A stretch of 64,000 nucleotides of DNA from contig JBITNC010000001.1 in assembly GCA_050084985.1 (NCBI GenBank), forward strand, positions 92,628,001 to 92,692,000, in the 5' to 3' direction. Below the pieces are notes generated by a model that did not search any database, was not told the DNA's origin, and saw only the letters and a list, made by a program, of their open reading frames with translations. The position numbers were made by a program, and so were the translations under genes. This stretch comes from Nageia nagi. Lineage: Eukaryota > Pinophyta. Below, piece after piece: positions 24,561 through 36,000 of this stretch; the first letter of the stretch is position 1, and each line of letters opens with the position of its first letter.

Positions 24561-26715
24561 ATAGTAATGCTAGGAATCTAGCAGCATTACCCCATTCAAG
24601 TTGTCAAATTCATAAAATTTGAAAACCCCATCAAAATTATCCTAAAATATACTGTAAAAATGACTTTTGTTCATTTCCATGCATACAAAAGTAACCATTA
24701 TATTTTTACCCCTTTTGTTTCAAAAACTTCCTAAATATGATAAAGACTTAATCAATTGAAAAAACTAATCCATCAAAAATATCCTAATCTATGCATAAAC
24801 CAAGAAAATGAAGAAATTTTTATTACACGGTACCCCTCCAATGAAGAATGAATAATAAGATCCTGGTGACCCTATTATGATCTAATTGATGAGCCATATC
24901 CATAATAAACACAACCAACTAGCTGATAACACTCTTGTAGTTCCTTCACAACCTAAAAAGGTCACCAAGAACCTTGAAGACCAAAGCTCAAGTTGAAAAA
25001 ATGAGGATGTGTAAATGAAATACAATTTTGCTTATTTATAAACTATTTAGAATCCCCTTTTTCAAATTATCCCTCAATCCTTGTTGATGAATCAAAATCA
25101 AGGTTTTATTTATCATCAAACCCTTGCACCCTCATCTATGAATCACTTTTTACCTTCTCAATTCATCCCTAATGGTATGTCATCATTGAGATTCTAATGC
25201 TATTGTTGGGTTAATATGATCTTTTTCCATCAAAATATAAACCCTAAGTCTATTCCTTATCTTCATGTAATAAAAATATAAATCAATATTTGCAAGAAAG
25301 TCAAAATGATCAAAAATCCCTTTTAGGGAAAATTGATAAAATTAAAATGAAATGATCATCAAATTTTGCTTTACCTAGTAAATTTTTGTAAATTTTCTTT
25401 CTTTTTCACCTCATAAGTGCAAAATAGAACTAAGATAATTTTCAATTTTAAAATTATTTTTCATCTTCTAGCATCATCACTACATTTCTAATGCTAATGT
25501 TGGATTACAATATTTAAATTACATTATTTTTTATTTTTGTATTTCATGTTTATACTTAAATGGGGAAAAACATATATCTTATCTATATATGTATTGTGAT
25601 TGATCAAATTTTTCCATTTCAATGGCTTATAATGTTTCAATGATATGTTCATAATGATCTTTTCAGTTTACATATTATGGATAAATGTTCATTTCATGAA
25701 TATCAACACTATTGTAGTTACAAATGCCATTTCTTCTCAACTACTATGGTATTTCAAATAATACATTATCAAACACAACTTTCTTAATTTTTTCATAAAT
25801 TTAAGCCTTATCAATTAAATTCCATGTAAAATTGGTTATCAATGAATATTGTTGAATACTTGCATGGTTTCTAATTAGGTAAGTTCAAGAAGATGAGTCC
25901 CATTTTTGGCCAAAAACTGGAAGTGTTTTCCTTGATTTTTAGGTTTTATCACAATTGATCTCAAAATTTTAACCACTTAGAGTTTAAATTTTGAAAAAAG
26001 ATCACTGGGTAAAAATGTAGTGCTCTAAGTCTAGTTTTCAAATATGTAATTTATTCCAATACCCAGACAACATAAATAAACTTTTGATAGGCATGTTTTA
26101 AACCAAATGTTTAAAAAATATAGTTTTAGGACCATTACCCCATCATGTCCCATAAGCATAATTGGATCTAAATTACAACATTTTGTTAAATACTTTTGGC
26201 TAAAGATATCTAAGATATTAAATATTATGGATGATATTTTTTTTGTAATTTTTCATGAATAGTTTTTTATTAATATTTTTATTGGACCTAATTATTGTTT
26301 CAAAAAATTGCCATGTCGCTCAAGTATAATTTGACCTAAACTTATCATTTTTAATTATTTTTTTGTTAACTTGTAGAGAATTATATGCAGATTGTATTTT
26401 TCATGATTCTAAAAAAATAAAAAGTTATTAAAAAAATTTAAAAACCCAATTTTTCAAAGTTTATATACCCTATTTCATTAGAAATTATATATTAAAAATA
26501 CAAAATCTAATCTAATTGTAAAAAAACTAGTATATTTAAAATCTACACTCTCTCATATACAATCCTATAAAATTCCATGAAACAATTATTTGAAAAACAT
26601 CATCAAACACATGCCCAAAGTTCATAAATTCCATTTCCATTGTTATCACCTTGAAGCTATAGGTCAAAGCCAAGGGTCAAGTCATTGAACCTAATTTCAA
26701 TCCAAAAGGGGGGAA
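24561..26715. other. Non-coding 3' region of element B
   Basis: AT-rich with many homopolymer runs; no coding remnant recognised on either strand. Confidence 0.4.
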
Positions 26716-26724
26716 AAAATTGTA

Positions 26725-26915
26725 AATTAAAGGATCGAGATCTTGGGGTCCAAGATCTTGATCCCCTTAGGATCTTGGGGATGATTTCATGCATTTATAT
26801 TATCTAGACCATGATCTCAAGGGGTATAATTTGATCCTAGCTTAAGGATCTTGAACTAGACTAGGATATTGGGGGACTAGGATCCCATCCCTAGGGATCC
26901 TAACCTTGTACTAAA
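26725..26915. repeat. GATC-rich quasi-palindromic cluster
   Basis: About ten GATC sites in 190 bp, in words such as GATCTTGGGGTCCAAGATC and GATCCCATCCCTAGGGATC, each a partial inverted repeat of itself. Far more GC-rich than its surroundings. Confidence 0.65.
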
Positions 26916-27009
26916 AAAAACTAAGTCTCATGACTTCCTTGAAAGTGGGACTCAACTTCTTGCACTTACCCTATCATATATAATGCTTATCACAATCTTA
27001 TCATATCAT

Positions 27010-27310
27010 ATCTTATCATTGGCCATCTTTGTAAAGAAGGGGTGCTCTTATCAATAAATACATGGAAATATGTGTCTTGGGAAACCAAGTTGATCACTCA
27101 TATCATTATCTACCTTTGTAAGGAAGGGGCATTCTTATCAAAAAATCCATGAAAACATGGTGCCTTTGGAAACCAAGTTGATCATTCTTATCATTTTATG
27201 CCTTTGTAAGGAAGGGTCAATCTTATCATTTGGCTCCTTTGTAAGGAAGGGCCATCCATATCAAAAATCCATGGCAAGATGGTGTCTTGGGAAAATAAGT
27301 TTGATCAATC
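27010..27310. repeat. ~88-bp tandem repeat in the 3' region of B
   Basis: Copies begin near 27028, 27115, 27203 and 27238 (the third is truncated to about 36 bp). Each carries CCTTTGTAAGGAAGGGGC, and the full ones ATCCATGG..ATGGTGTCTTGG and AACCAAGTTGATCA. Confidence 0.8.
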
Positions 27311-27671
27311 TAAATTGATTATTATCTTCATAAAATATTGGTGGGTAATTCATTAAGGACAAGTTTTCTTTCTTATCACTTATACACTTTCCATATCATG
27401 ATGTTTAATGTTTATATTTGAGATATCTTACATAAAAATGTTTCTTTTCTAAGCTATTTTTAGGTTTCTTTTTCTTTAACTTGGATTTCTCCTATGATTA
27501 GAGGTATATCATGTCATAACCAAGTTAAATAGGGGGCATAATATAGGGTAAAAAACAAGGCATCTAAAGCTACTATTGCAAGACAACTTTTTAGGAGTAC
27601 TTTCTTACTTTTCTTGTTATACTTAAAATTTATGCTTTGATTACATTTTATCCCAAAAGCATAAAAACATA

Positions 27672-27687
27672 TTCAAATTGGGGCATC
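27672..27687 (+). other. Polypurine-like tract of element B
   Basis: TTCAAATTGGGGCATC lies directly before the right LTR start, with a G4 run in the same place as in the tracts of A and C. It is less purine-rich than those. Confidence 0.45.
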
Positions 27688-28413
27688 TATTAACACCAAA
27701 AAAGGAATTTTTATTTAATTAAAATACCATTTTATGTATTCAATATTATTTATTTAATTTATTAAATAAATGCTCTTTTCAATGTGCACTCTCATCTAGC
27801 TTTATATTTTGTGGTAACAAGTTATCTTAGCATAATAATAAGCCTAAGGAGAACCTTAGCACTAGATCTCTTACCTATAAAGGTGGAGGGGTTATGCATA
27901 ATCAAAATATGACATGATATGATATAATCTTGAATCCTTGATAAGTGGAAATATACTTATTTCATTCTTTATTGGTGTTTCTCAATGCCACCTATCATTT
28001 CTAAATGTTGTTATACTCTAAGCTTTATATTCCTATGATCTTACATCCTATCATGAGTGAGATTTCATGCATCAAAGGTGAGATGATAATATTGAACAAA
28101 ATGGTGAGGTATTCTAGAATGATAATCGATTGATGTTGTTGGATTACTAGCATCAATGCTAGGTTGAGGTCGAATTTGTACCTCCATATTTTGAAAAAGC
28201 TCATTGTTCATCCTCTTTCAATTAAATATCACTTTCAATCATCATCATAGGTAAAGTACATGTTAGTATCTTTTGTAAATCTAGTTTTGATAAGAAAAGA
28301 TCAATTAGGTCATTATTATCTTTCATATCATTGATTTCTTGTTAATACATGGTTAATTGGTTAAATTGAATATTCTAGAAATAACCCTAATTATTATCAT
28401 TTCTATTATAACA
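27688..28413 (+). repeat. 3' LTR of element B
   Basis: Starts TATTAACACC (first G of TGTT changed to A) and ends near ATAACA. Aligns with 18513-19244; differences are numerous, so the insertion is old. Confidence 0.85.
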
Positions 28414-29799
28414 TCAAGTGATGGAATTACTAAGAAATGTTTTTGATACGACATGATGCATGATTTCTATGAATCTTAACAAAAAAAAGTAACCTTTATT
28501 CAAACCATTATGAATCCAACTCCATTCAAGGTTATAAATTTCAATATTCTTATTTTTTATACCAAGACTATTATTTATGGGGTAGAGAATCAATTAGGTC
28601 TTTTGAAGTCATGCTTTTTAGTAATTGAAAAAGAAGATATTACATTTACCATGTTTAAATTTTATATTCTTGTGAGGATTTTATGGGACTTTTATTATTA
28701 TTGTTGTTATAGATAAAGGTGAGATAGTTATTGAGAATGGAGATTCAAGTATGGATGTTAAGAAACCACTCAATGAATCTCCAATTAAGGGACACGATGC
28801 TTATATTAAAGTTCAAATTTTATAGAGGTAACCCTTCAACTACACATGTAGCTAAATATTAAAGTTGAATAGATATAATAAGTGACATAAGTCATTTATG
28901 TTTGAGTTACAATTATAGTTTCATCTATGATTGATTATAGCTACTTTAATTTTTTCCCAATTTTTGGGTAGTATTTTTGGCATTTTTTACAATACATTTC
29001 ATTTGGTTCAATCTTTTGAAAATAAATTGCTTCATGCTCTCACACCATCGATTCCACATGTATACCAATAATAGGCATTCATGGTAGCTTCTTGTATTTT
29101 GTATGGTCAAATTATTGATCAAATTAGGGTTTATGATAATATATGTATGAATTGAAGGGGATTATATATTTTTCCAAATGGTAGAAAATAATCTAGGTTT
29201 TTTTTTCTTTAGTTAAAAGAATAGGGTTTGAGTAGGTTAATCATATTTTAACTTAAGGGTGCATTTGATATTGTAATTTAGGGTGTAATATAAGCCCTTA
29301 TTTAAATAGAAAATCTTAGCATATAAAAATTCAATATCTACTTCTATCCCTAAATAATGTGAGAAATGGTTTGCATTTGTAGACTACAAATCATGTTTTT
29401 TCTTGTATTTTTCATGGGTGAGTAATTTAAATGAATTCCATAATGCAACCATGTTTATCTTCAAGATTGTTACAAGGCACATTGTTCTAATGGGTATGCA
29501 AAATATGAAAGAATACAAAATGTGGATATTACTAAAGGCAAGTGAATTGTTTATATGGGCATGCAAAATGTAGAGTAATACACAAACTAAATAAGTATTT
29601 TTTTAATGAAATGTTAAAGAATATATAGGCCTAGAATTTTTTAAAAACTTACCTTTTGCACTCTGCATTGTTATCAATAGAATTGCTCATGTTTTATAAT
29701 AATTGACAAAGGAAAATATTTCCTAATAATGGTCAAGAAATTTTCCTAGTTTTGACTTTACATTTAGGGTTTTATTTTTTTCCTTTATATATAGTTAAC
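28414..29799. other. Right flank of element B; weak coding-like stretch
   Basis: The open frame 28510-28716 and a following short piece IVIENGDSSMDVKKPLNESP (about 28722-28781, plus strand) look mildly protein-like, but no family is recognisable. Nothing else seen. Confidence 0.3.
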
Positions 29800-30560
29800 T
29801 ATATTACACATATATATTATACGTTAGGCATGTAATTGACACATACAATGTATATATGATACATAGCATGTATATATTATATGTTGGGCATATATTATTA
29901 AATAAAGGGAGGGTCAAATTTAAATTTGAATTTTGATATACTAAGTTTTGGGTGTATATGATTAAATGTTGGGCATATATATTTTAAATTTTATTTTTTA
30001 ATATTTTAAAAAATAGCTAAACTATAAGAGTATATTAATAAATTTTGGGTATATATGCAACTATATTAATGGTTATATAAGAATTTTTATATCATTTCTA
30101 GAAAATAAACCATAAAAAAATGAAAGAGGCTATCCTATAAAAAATATTGATTATATTATGCCTAAGATGTATAATTTTTATATACCCAAAATTTATGATT
30201 GATATATACTCAAAATATACATGAGTGAAGTGGAGTGATTGGAAAATAAGTAGTGCATAATTTTGATATACATCCAAGTATATAAAGTAGGTGTATATGA
30301 TAAAATTTTGGGCATATATCATTGCTTGAAAATAGGTCATCAAAAACTAGAAGAGGCTATCCTCTAAAAAATATTGATTATATATGCCCAAAATTTATGG
30401 TTTATATATGCCCAAAATTTATATTTTATATATTCCTTTAATATACTCAGAAGAGTAAAGGAATCAAGAACAAGATGGTGGCAAACTTTTCATATACATC
30501 TAACATGATTTTCATATATGCCCAGCATTTGTGGTCAAATTTGGGCCTAAGATAGCTTTT
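29800..30560. repeat. TATGCCCAA arrays in both orientations, with a ~230-bp duplication
   Basis: From 29800 to 30110 the core runs as its complement (TTGGGCATATAT); from 30160 on it runs as ATATGCCCAAAATTTATGG. Two copies of a longer unit with GAGGCTATCCT.TAAAAAATA start near 30124 and 30352 (about 228 bp apart). Confidence 0.7.
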
Positions 30561-31338
30561 TTCTTTATGGCATGATTGAAGGGATTATGTAGGAAAACTA
30601 ATAAAATACAACACACACTAGATGATACCTTTGGCTATGAAATTGATGAATGGTGAGATGATGTTTTTTCCCTTATTGCTTCCTTCCTTTACCAACTAGT
30701 CTAAGGTAAGAATATTTCTTGTTAAAGATGTCATCCTAAGTCATGATGATGTAATGAAGTGTTATATATAATTAATTCTTATCCTCTATTATTATGTATC
30801 TTCTAGAAAATGTTGGCTATGATTTGGTTTCATGCCTAATTTAGATTTGTTTTGATTAATGATCATAATTTTTTTATTTTTTATTTTTTTTATCAAAACC
30901 AATGGGTAAATTTGATATTAATCAAAAAAGCAAATCAAGCTTTGAAAGGACCTCAAACACCTTTTACATCAAGACAAAAAATAGAGATTTTTTCTTCTAT
31001 CATATACAAAAAAGTAGAGTAAATATTTGTAATGTAAAAACATAACAAAAAGAAGACATAATAAGAGAATAATGATCAATTATAGATGCAGCATAATGTA
31101 TTATCCTTCCTTAAATCAGTATGTATCAAAATGAAGCAATGTGTGTAAACTATATCTATTGATTACTAGAGGCATTATAAGTACAATCATACATAATAGA
31201 AAAAAAATTCCATATTGAAAGTCTCTTAAAATCATACAAAGAGAAGTTTGATCCTGATTATTCATAATTTTCATGAAAATAAAGTAAATATGACTACCCT
31301 AATTTGTTTCTTCGATAGGATGTTTCATTATTTTGTAA
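30561..31338. other. Left flank of element E, nothing recognised
   Basis: AT-rich, no coding or repeat structure seen. Confidence 0.4.
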
Positions 31339-31655
31339 TGTTAGGTTCCTATACTACTCATGTAGCCCATATATTGTTATTATGTGTCCTCATAGAATCC
31401 CACTATGGTTATTGTTATTCCTTACATTATTATTGTTATGTCGGCTAGTGTCCTTTCATTGTAGTGGCAACCCTTGGACTCCTATATATACTAAGGAGGT
31501 ATTATCATTTGGATTGTCTATTGTTATGTATTTGATGTAATGTAAAGGAGGTTTCCCCTCAAAGTGGCTTATTATTACTGATATTATCTCTTATTCAATG
31601 CTTTGAGATATTTCTCTTGTGATTTTATGCTATTTTGGGAACTTGGTTCATAACA
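31339..31655 (+). repeat. 5' LTR of element E (317 bp)
   Basis: TGTTAGGTTCC to TTCATAACA. Aligns throughout with 37475-37792. It contains the TATA-like CCTATATATACTAAGG at about 31480. Confidence 0.95.
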
Positions 31656-31657
31656 TT

Positions 31658-31670
31658 TGGTATTAGAGCA
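31658..31670 (+). other. Primer-binding site of element E
   Basis: TGGTATTAGAGCA, two bases after the LTR. It differs from the standard initiator tRNA-Met site TGGTATCAGAGC by one C-to-T change. Confidence 0.9.
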
Positions 31671-32950
31671 GATGATTCTACGATTTCATTGCTCAAAACT
31701 AGTCATCATGGCATTTTTGCTAGCAATTTTATTTCCCATGGTTTAAGATTTTTCAATTTATTTTATTTCTATAATAACTAATTAATAAGTTTTAATTTAA
31801 AATTTCAGCTCTTAATTAGCTATATTTTGCAAGTTACACTCAGGGGAAGTTAGGGTTTGTGACTAGTCTCAAAAGCAGGTTAAAAAAGTGTTCTAGCTTA
31901 AAAGTTTCATATCTGAAGTTTTACAAATCCAAACTTTGTGAAACCTATTGTATTGGTTATTATATGGATTGATTTTATTTGGTAAAATTTTCAATGTTTG
32001 AGAATAAATAGGTGACACATGGCACTTCATACAAAGTTTGCTCTTCTAAAAAATCCAAAAATCAGTACATTTTGGGAAAGTTGCAGCCAATTCCTCTTGT
32101 AATATTAGAATTTGATGAAGCCTATGTAATTGAAAATAAGGAATCTAATGCTACCATAGGTATAAATTTTAGACTCTAAAGAGCCAAAATTTTATATTTA
32201 CATTAGTTGGAATGTTAGATAATAGAACAGTCTCCAAATCATAGTTTAAAAAGGTACAATTTTTTAAATTTGCATATATTTTGATTGGAAGGTCTATTTG
32301 GGGTGATTCAAAAGCTGTTGGAAAGAGGATAAAGAGGAGAGATTTTATAGTATAATGTGTTCTAGGATCATTAAACATAGGAGCTATCATTACTTTTCTA
32401 GCATTGCATCTCGGGGAATTGTGGTCTCCTACAATGTACTCTAGTATATCGCTTAGGCCACTATTGGATTCTCTCATGTACCTTTGAGTATATAGAGAGG
32501 CCATCATGCTCATGTACATACATGGTATATAGAGAGGTCCTTTAGTATTGCCTAACATACCATGATTATATTAGCAAGGGCCCTTTTTGAATGGTTGTGC
32601 ATTAGACAACACTATCATAGATTTGAGCTCCCACATACCTTGCGTATATAGGGAAACCCACTAAAATCCTGAAACCAACCAAGTTAATCTTTTGACCATC
32701 CTTTTTTTTGCAATACACCAAGAACAACACTCAAGGAGATTGCCCACATGACCAAAAGGTAGTCAAGTAGTACAACCAAGGGTACGATTTATATCCTCTT
32801 TGGTTGGAGCTCTGAAATATTAGGCCGAGTACTATTGTTGGACCCTACGATATATCATGGTTTATGAGAACTGAACACTCCTATGAGTACCTTTGACTAA
32901 ACCATTTGAGAAATTCCTACTCCATAGTAATACTCAGTTAAAATGCCACA
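31671..32950. other. Leader of element E, no coding recognised
   Basis: About 1.3 kb between the primer site and gag. A 129-codon minus-strand frame (32558-32169) lies here but shows no known motif and I treat it as chance. Confidence 0.5.
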
Positions 32951-34290
32951 AAAAAAATTTCTACACCACCTAGACCTCCAGAGGGTTCATCCATGACTAT
33001 AGTAGAAAGTGAAGACATATCTTTTCGAATATCCCAATTGGAAGAATTGGTTAAAGGGTGTGTAAAAAAGGGTGATTTGGAGTAATTAAAAAGGGATTTG
33101 ACAAAAGGGATGGTAAGATAAATTTATTTAATTAGTTTGAGGGAGGATTTGGAAACTAATATGGATCAAAATATGGAAAAGATTTTTCAATTCATACAAA
33201 ACCCAGAGGGAAAGATTCCTAAAGATATTGATATGGCCTAGGGTTATCAGGAAAATAATGATATTGTTCAAGAGATAAACCCTTCATTAATAAGCCTAAT
33301 TTAGGAGGATATGCTTCTACTAATGAAAGTAATCAAGCATGGTTCTCAAGGGGAATACAACTCCCCAATATCGACATGAGGAAGTTTGATGGAAAGGACC
33401 CCATCACTTGGATATTTCAAGTGGAGCACTTTTTTATCTACACCAAGTACCAACATCACAAAAAGTAACTATTGCATCCTTGTATCTAGAGCTTGAGTAG
33501 GTTGTATGGTACCAATGGCTTTGTGAATGTAAAAAGGGTTCTATTATATCTTGGTCCATTTTTACAGAAGAACTGATAGCCTACCATGAGGATGTTAAGA
33601 ATAATTCCTTCTTTACTCAATTGACAAATCTAAGGCAAAAAGGTTCAGTGATGAAGCACATTCAACAATTTCAAAAGTTGAGTCTTAGAGTGAATGACAT
33701 ACCAAGTGATAGATTGTTGGATCTCTTTATGGGAACCTTAAAGGATAACATTCAACATGAGATGTGTCTATTTGAACCAACATCCTTAGAGATGGCTTTT
33801 AGGATGGCAAGGAAGGTTGAAAGTAAAAATATGTCAATGGCTACTAAAAGGTTCCCCTCAAACACCTATAAAGAAAATAATGTTCCTTGTTCTCACTTAC
33901 CTAAACCTACAAGGTTGACACCTCAACAAATGGATAAAAAAAGAGCAAATGGTCTATGCTTCAATTGTGATAGCAAGTACAGTAAAGGACATAAGTATGG
34001 GGAGAAGAAATTATTCTACATAGAATGTGAAGAGGAAGAAGAAGAAGAACAAAAATCATCCACACCTAAAGAATTAGAAGAGATTAATACTAAAGAAATG
34101 ACTCCCACCATATCTTGTAATGCATTGGCTAGAATTACTACTCCTCAAACTCTCAAGATAGAAGGATATATCAAGAAGAAAAAGGTAATAGTGTTGATTG
34201 ACTCTGGTAGTACACATAATTTTATTCATTCCAAGATAGCCAAAGATTTGAATTGCTTCATATATCAGCACCAGAGTTTCAAGTGATGGT
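32951..34290 (+). pseudogene. gag: gag and protease start of element E
   Basis: Coding begins near 32950 with a Pro-rich stretch, then ISQLEELVKGCVKKGDLE and several in-frame stops. The open part (33621-34286) reads LRQKGSVMKHIQQFQKLSLR, with DRLLDLFMGTLKDNIQHEMC, typical of the chromovirus gag C-terminal half. The knuckle is LCFNCDSKYSKGHKYGEKKL (C-X2-C-X5-H; the last Cys appears replaced). An acidic linker (EEEEEEEQ) follows. The protease active site is VIVLIDSGSTHNFIHSKIA with D-S-G intact; the frame is then lost near 34286. Confidence 0.9.
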
Positions 34291-35470
34291 TGTAGATGGA
34301 GGAACTATAAATTGCTTAGTGAAGTGCCATAATATCAATCTAACCATGGGGAATATGTACTAAAAAGTCCAATGATTGCCATTCTAATGGGTGTTGCTGA
34401 TATTGTCTTGGGGTCCAATGGTTACAATCATTGGGAATAGTGGCTTTTAATTTAAAAAACTTTTCATGAAATTTTCTTGGGAGGGAAAAGAGTTTGAATT
34501 AAGGGTATCAAAGTGAAATATTGTAATATAATTAGCTCTAATGGCATGAAAAAACTTTTGAGGAAGCAAATAAGTGGTGTAATTGTACAATTATGCTCAC
34601 TAGATGTCCAAACATCTAAGCCAGGCAATTCTCCAGATCTCTAGAAAGTCATTGATAAGTATCCCAAGGTATTTGACACTCCCAAAGGTCTCCCCCCTAA
34701 TTGAGATCATGATTATGGTATTAACTTAATTCTAGGAAGTGTTCCTCCCAACATCAGATCTTACAGATATCCATATGCCCAGAAGAGTGAAATTGAATGT
34801 ATGTTTGTAGAAATGCTAGAAACAGGTATAATTCAACCAAGCCAAAGTTCTTTCTCTTCCCTAGTAGTAATGGTGCTTAAGAAGGAGGGAGCATGGTGCA
34901 TGTGTCTAGATTATAGAGAGCTAAACAAGCTCACTATTAAAGATAAATTTCCCATTCCTATCATTGATGAATTGTTGGATGAATTACATGGAGCAAAATA
35001 CTTCACCAAGCTAGATCTTCACTTCGGATATCATCAAATTAGAATGAAGACAAAAGATATTTTGAAAATAGCATTCAGAACTCATGAAGGTCATTATGAA
35101 TTCTTGGTCATGCCCTTTGCCTTACTAATGCACCTTCCACTTTTCAAACTTTGATGAATTCTATTTTCAAACCCTTCCTTAGAAAATTTATGTTAGTATT
35201 CTTTGATGATATACTAATCTACAGCAAGTCTTGGGAAGATCATGTTCAAAATGTTGACAGGGTGCTCAAACTATTAGGAGGATAATAATTGTATGCAAAA
35301 CCATCCAAATGTTTCTTTGGGTACAAGAGGTAGAATATTTGGGTCATATCATGTGTTCATGAGGGTGTTAAGCAGACCCTAACAAAATTAAATCCATCAA
35401 GGAATGGAGACTTCCCACAACCTTAAGGCACCTTAAAGATTTTTTTGGGGTTGATGGGGTATTATCACAA
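34291..35470 (+). pseudogene. pol: Reverse transcriptase remnant of element E
   Basis: After the rest of protease, the RT starts near 34720 with [20 protein letters not shown]. Motifs in order: [55 protein letters not shown], with the first catalytic Asp; EFLVMPF; a frameshift, then [13 protein letters not shown]; and [12 protein letters not shown], with the catalytic Asp pair at 35205-35210 intact. A Gly of MPFGLTNAP is lost at the frameshift. Standard Ty3/gypsy RT; inactive because of frame breaks and a pair of stops near 35285. Confidence 0.95.
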
Positions 35471-36000
35471 GTTTGTTAAGAATTATGGTGAATTGCTACA
35501 CCTCTAACAACATTACTAAGAAAGATGCATTTTCTTGGACTCTAGAAGCAACTAAGGCCTTTGAATATCTTAAAGAAGCAATGTGCAAAGCTCCTATATT
35601 AGCTACACCAGACTTCACAAAAACTTTTATTATGGAATGTGATGCCTTAGGAAATGGCATTGTTGATATTTTAATGCAAAATGAAGACCCATTGCCTTTG
35701 AAAGTCATCCAATAAAGGAAAGAATTTAAACAAACCTATTTATGAGAAGGAAATGATGGCAATACTACATGCCTTGAAGAAATGGCATCCCTATCTAATG
35801 GGAAGACACTTCAAGGTCAAAACAGATCATGATAGTCTTAAATACTTATTAGAACAAAGACTATCTTTAGAAGAGCAACAAAAATGGGTCACAAAGATGT
35901 TGGGTTATAACTTTGAAATCATTTATAAAAAAGGGAAGAAAAATGTTTGGCTGATGCACTCTCAAGAAAGGATGAGGATGTTGAGGCATTGATATGTGCA
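35471..36000 (+). pseudogene. pol: RNase H remnant of element E
   Basis: KDAFSWTLEATKAFEYLKEA and APILATPDFTKTFIMECDAL, the gypsy-type connection and RNase H start, are open in 35473-35715. A frameshift follows, then MMAILHALKKWHPYLMGRHF and KTDHDSLKYLLEQRLS (35753-35992). In the second part TDH is the usual late motif. The end NVWLMHSQER replaces the usual N-x-A-D-A-L-S-R, a one-base shift. Confidence 0.9.

Larger units (their letters stand above)
18513..28413 (+). mobile_element. Element B: LTR element with gag remnants and antisense PMD, no pol seen
   Basis: Two long direct repeats (18513-19244 and 27688-28413) bracket 8.4 kb. Inside, on the plus strand, are N-terminal and core gag remnants (19352-21780). 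On the minus strand is a PMD pseudogene (22695-24560). A polypurine-like tract precedes the right LTR. No protease, RT or integrase motif was found. The order gag, antisense PMD, 3' LTR is the same as in element A, though the LTRs are not alike. No clear 5-bp target duplication (TTAGC on the left, TCAAG on the right), consistent with age or slightly misplaced edges. Confidence 0.75.

Noticed and set aside
32169-32558. 129-codon minus-strand frame in the leader of E
   Set aside because: No recognisable motif, antisense to the element and in a leader; kept only as a remark.
34074-34271. Minus-strand frame over the protease of E
   Set aside because: Shadow of the plus-strand gag-protease frame.
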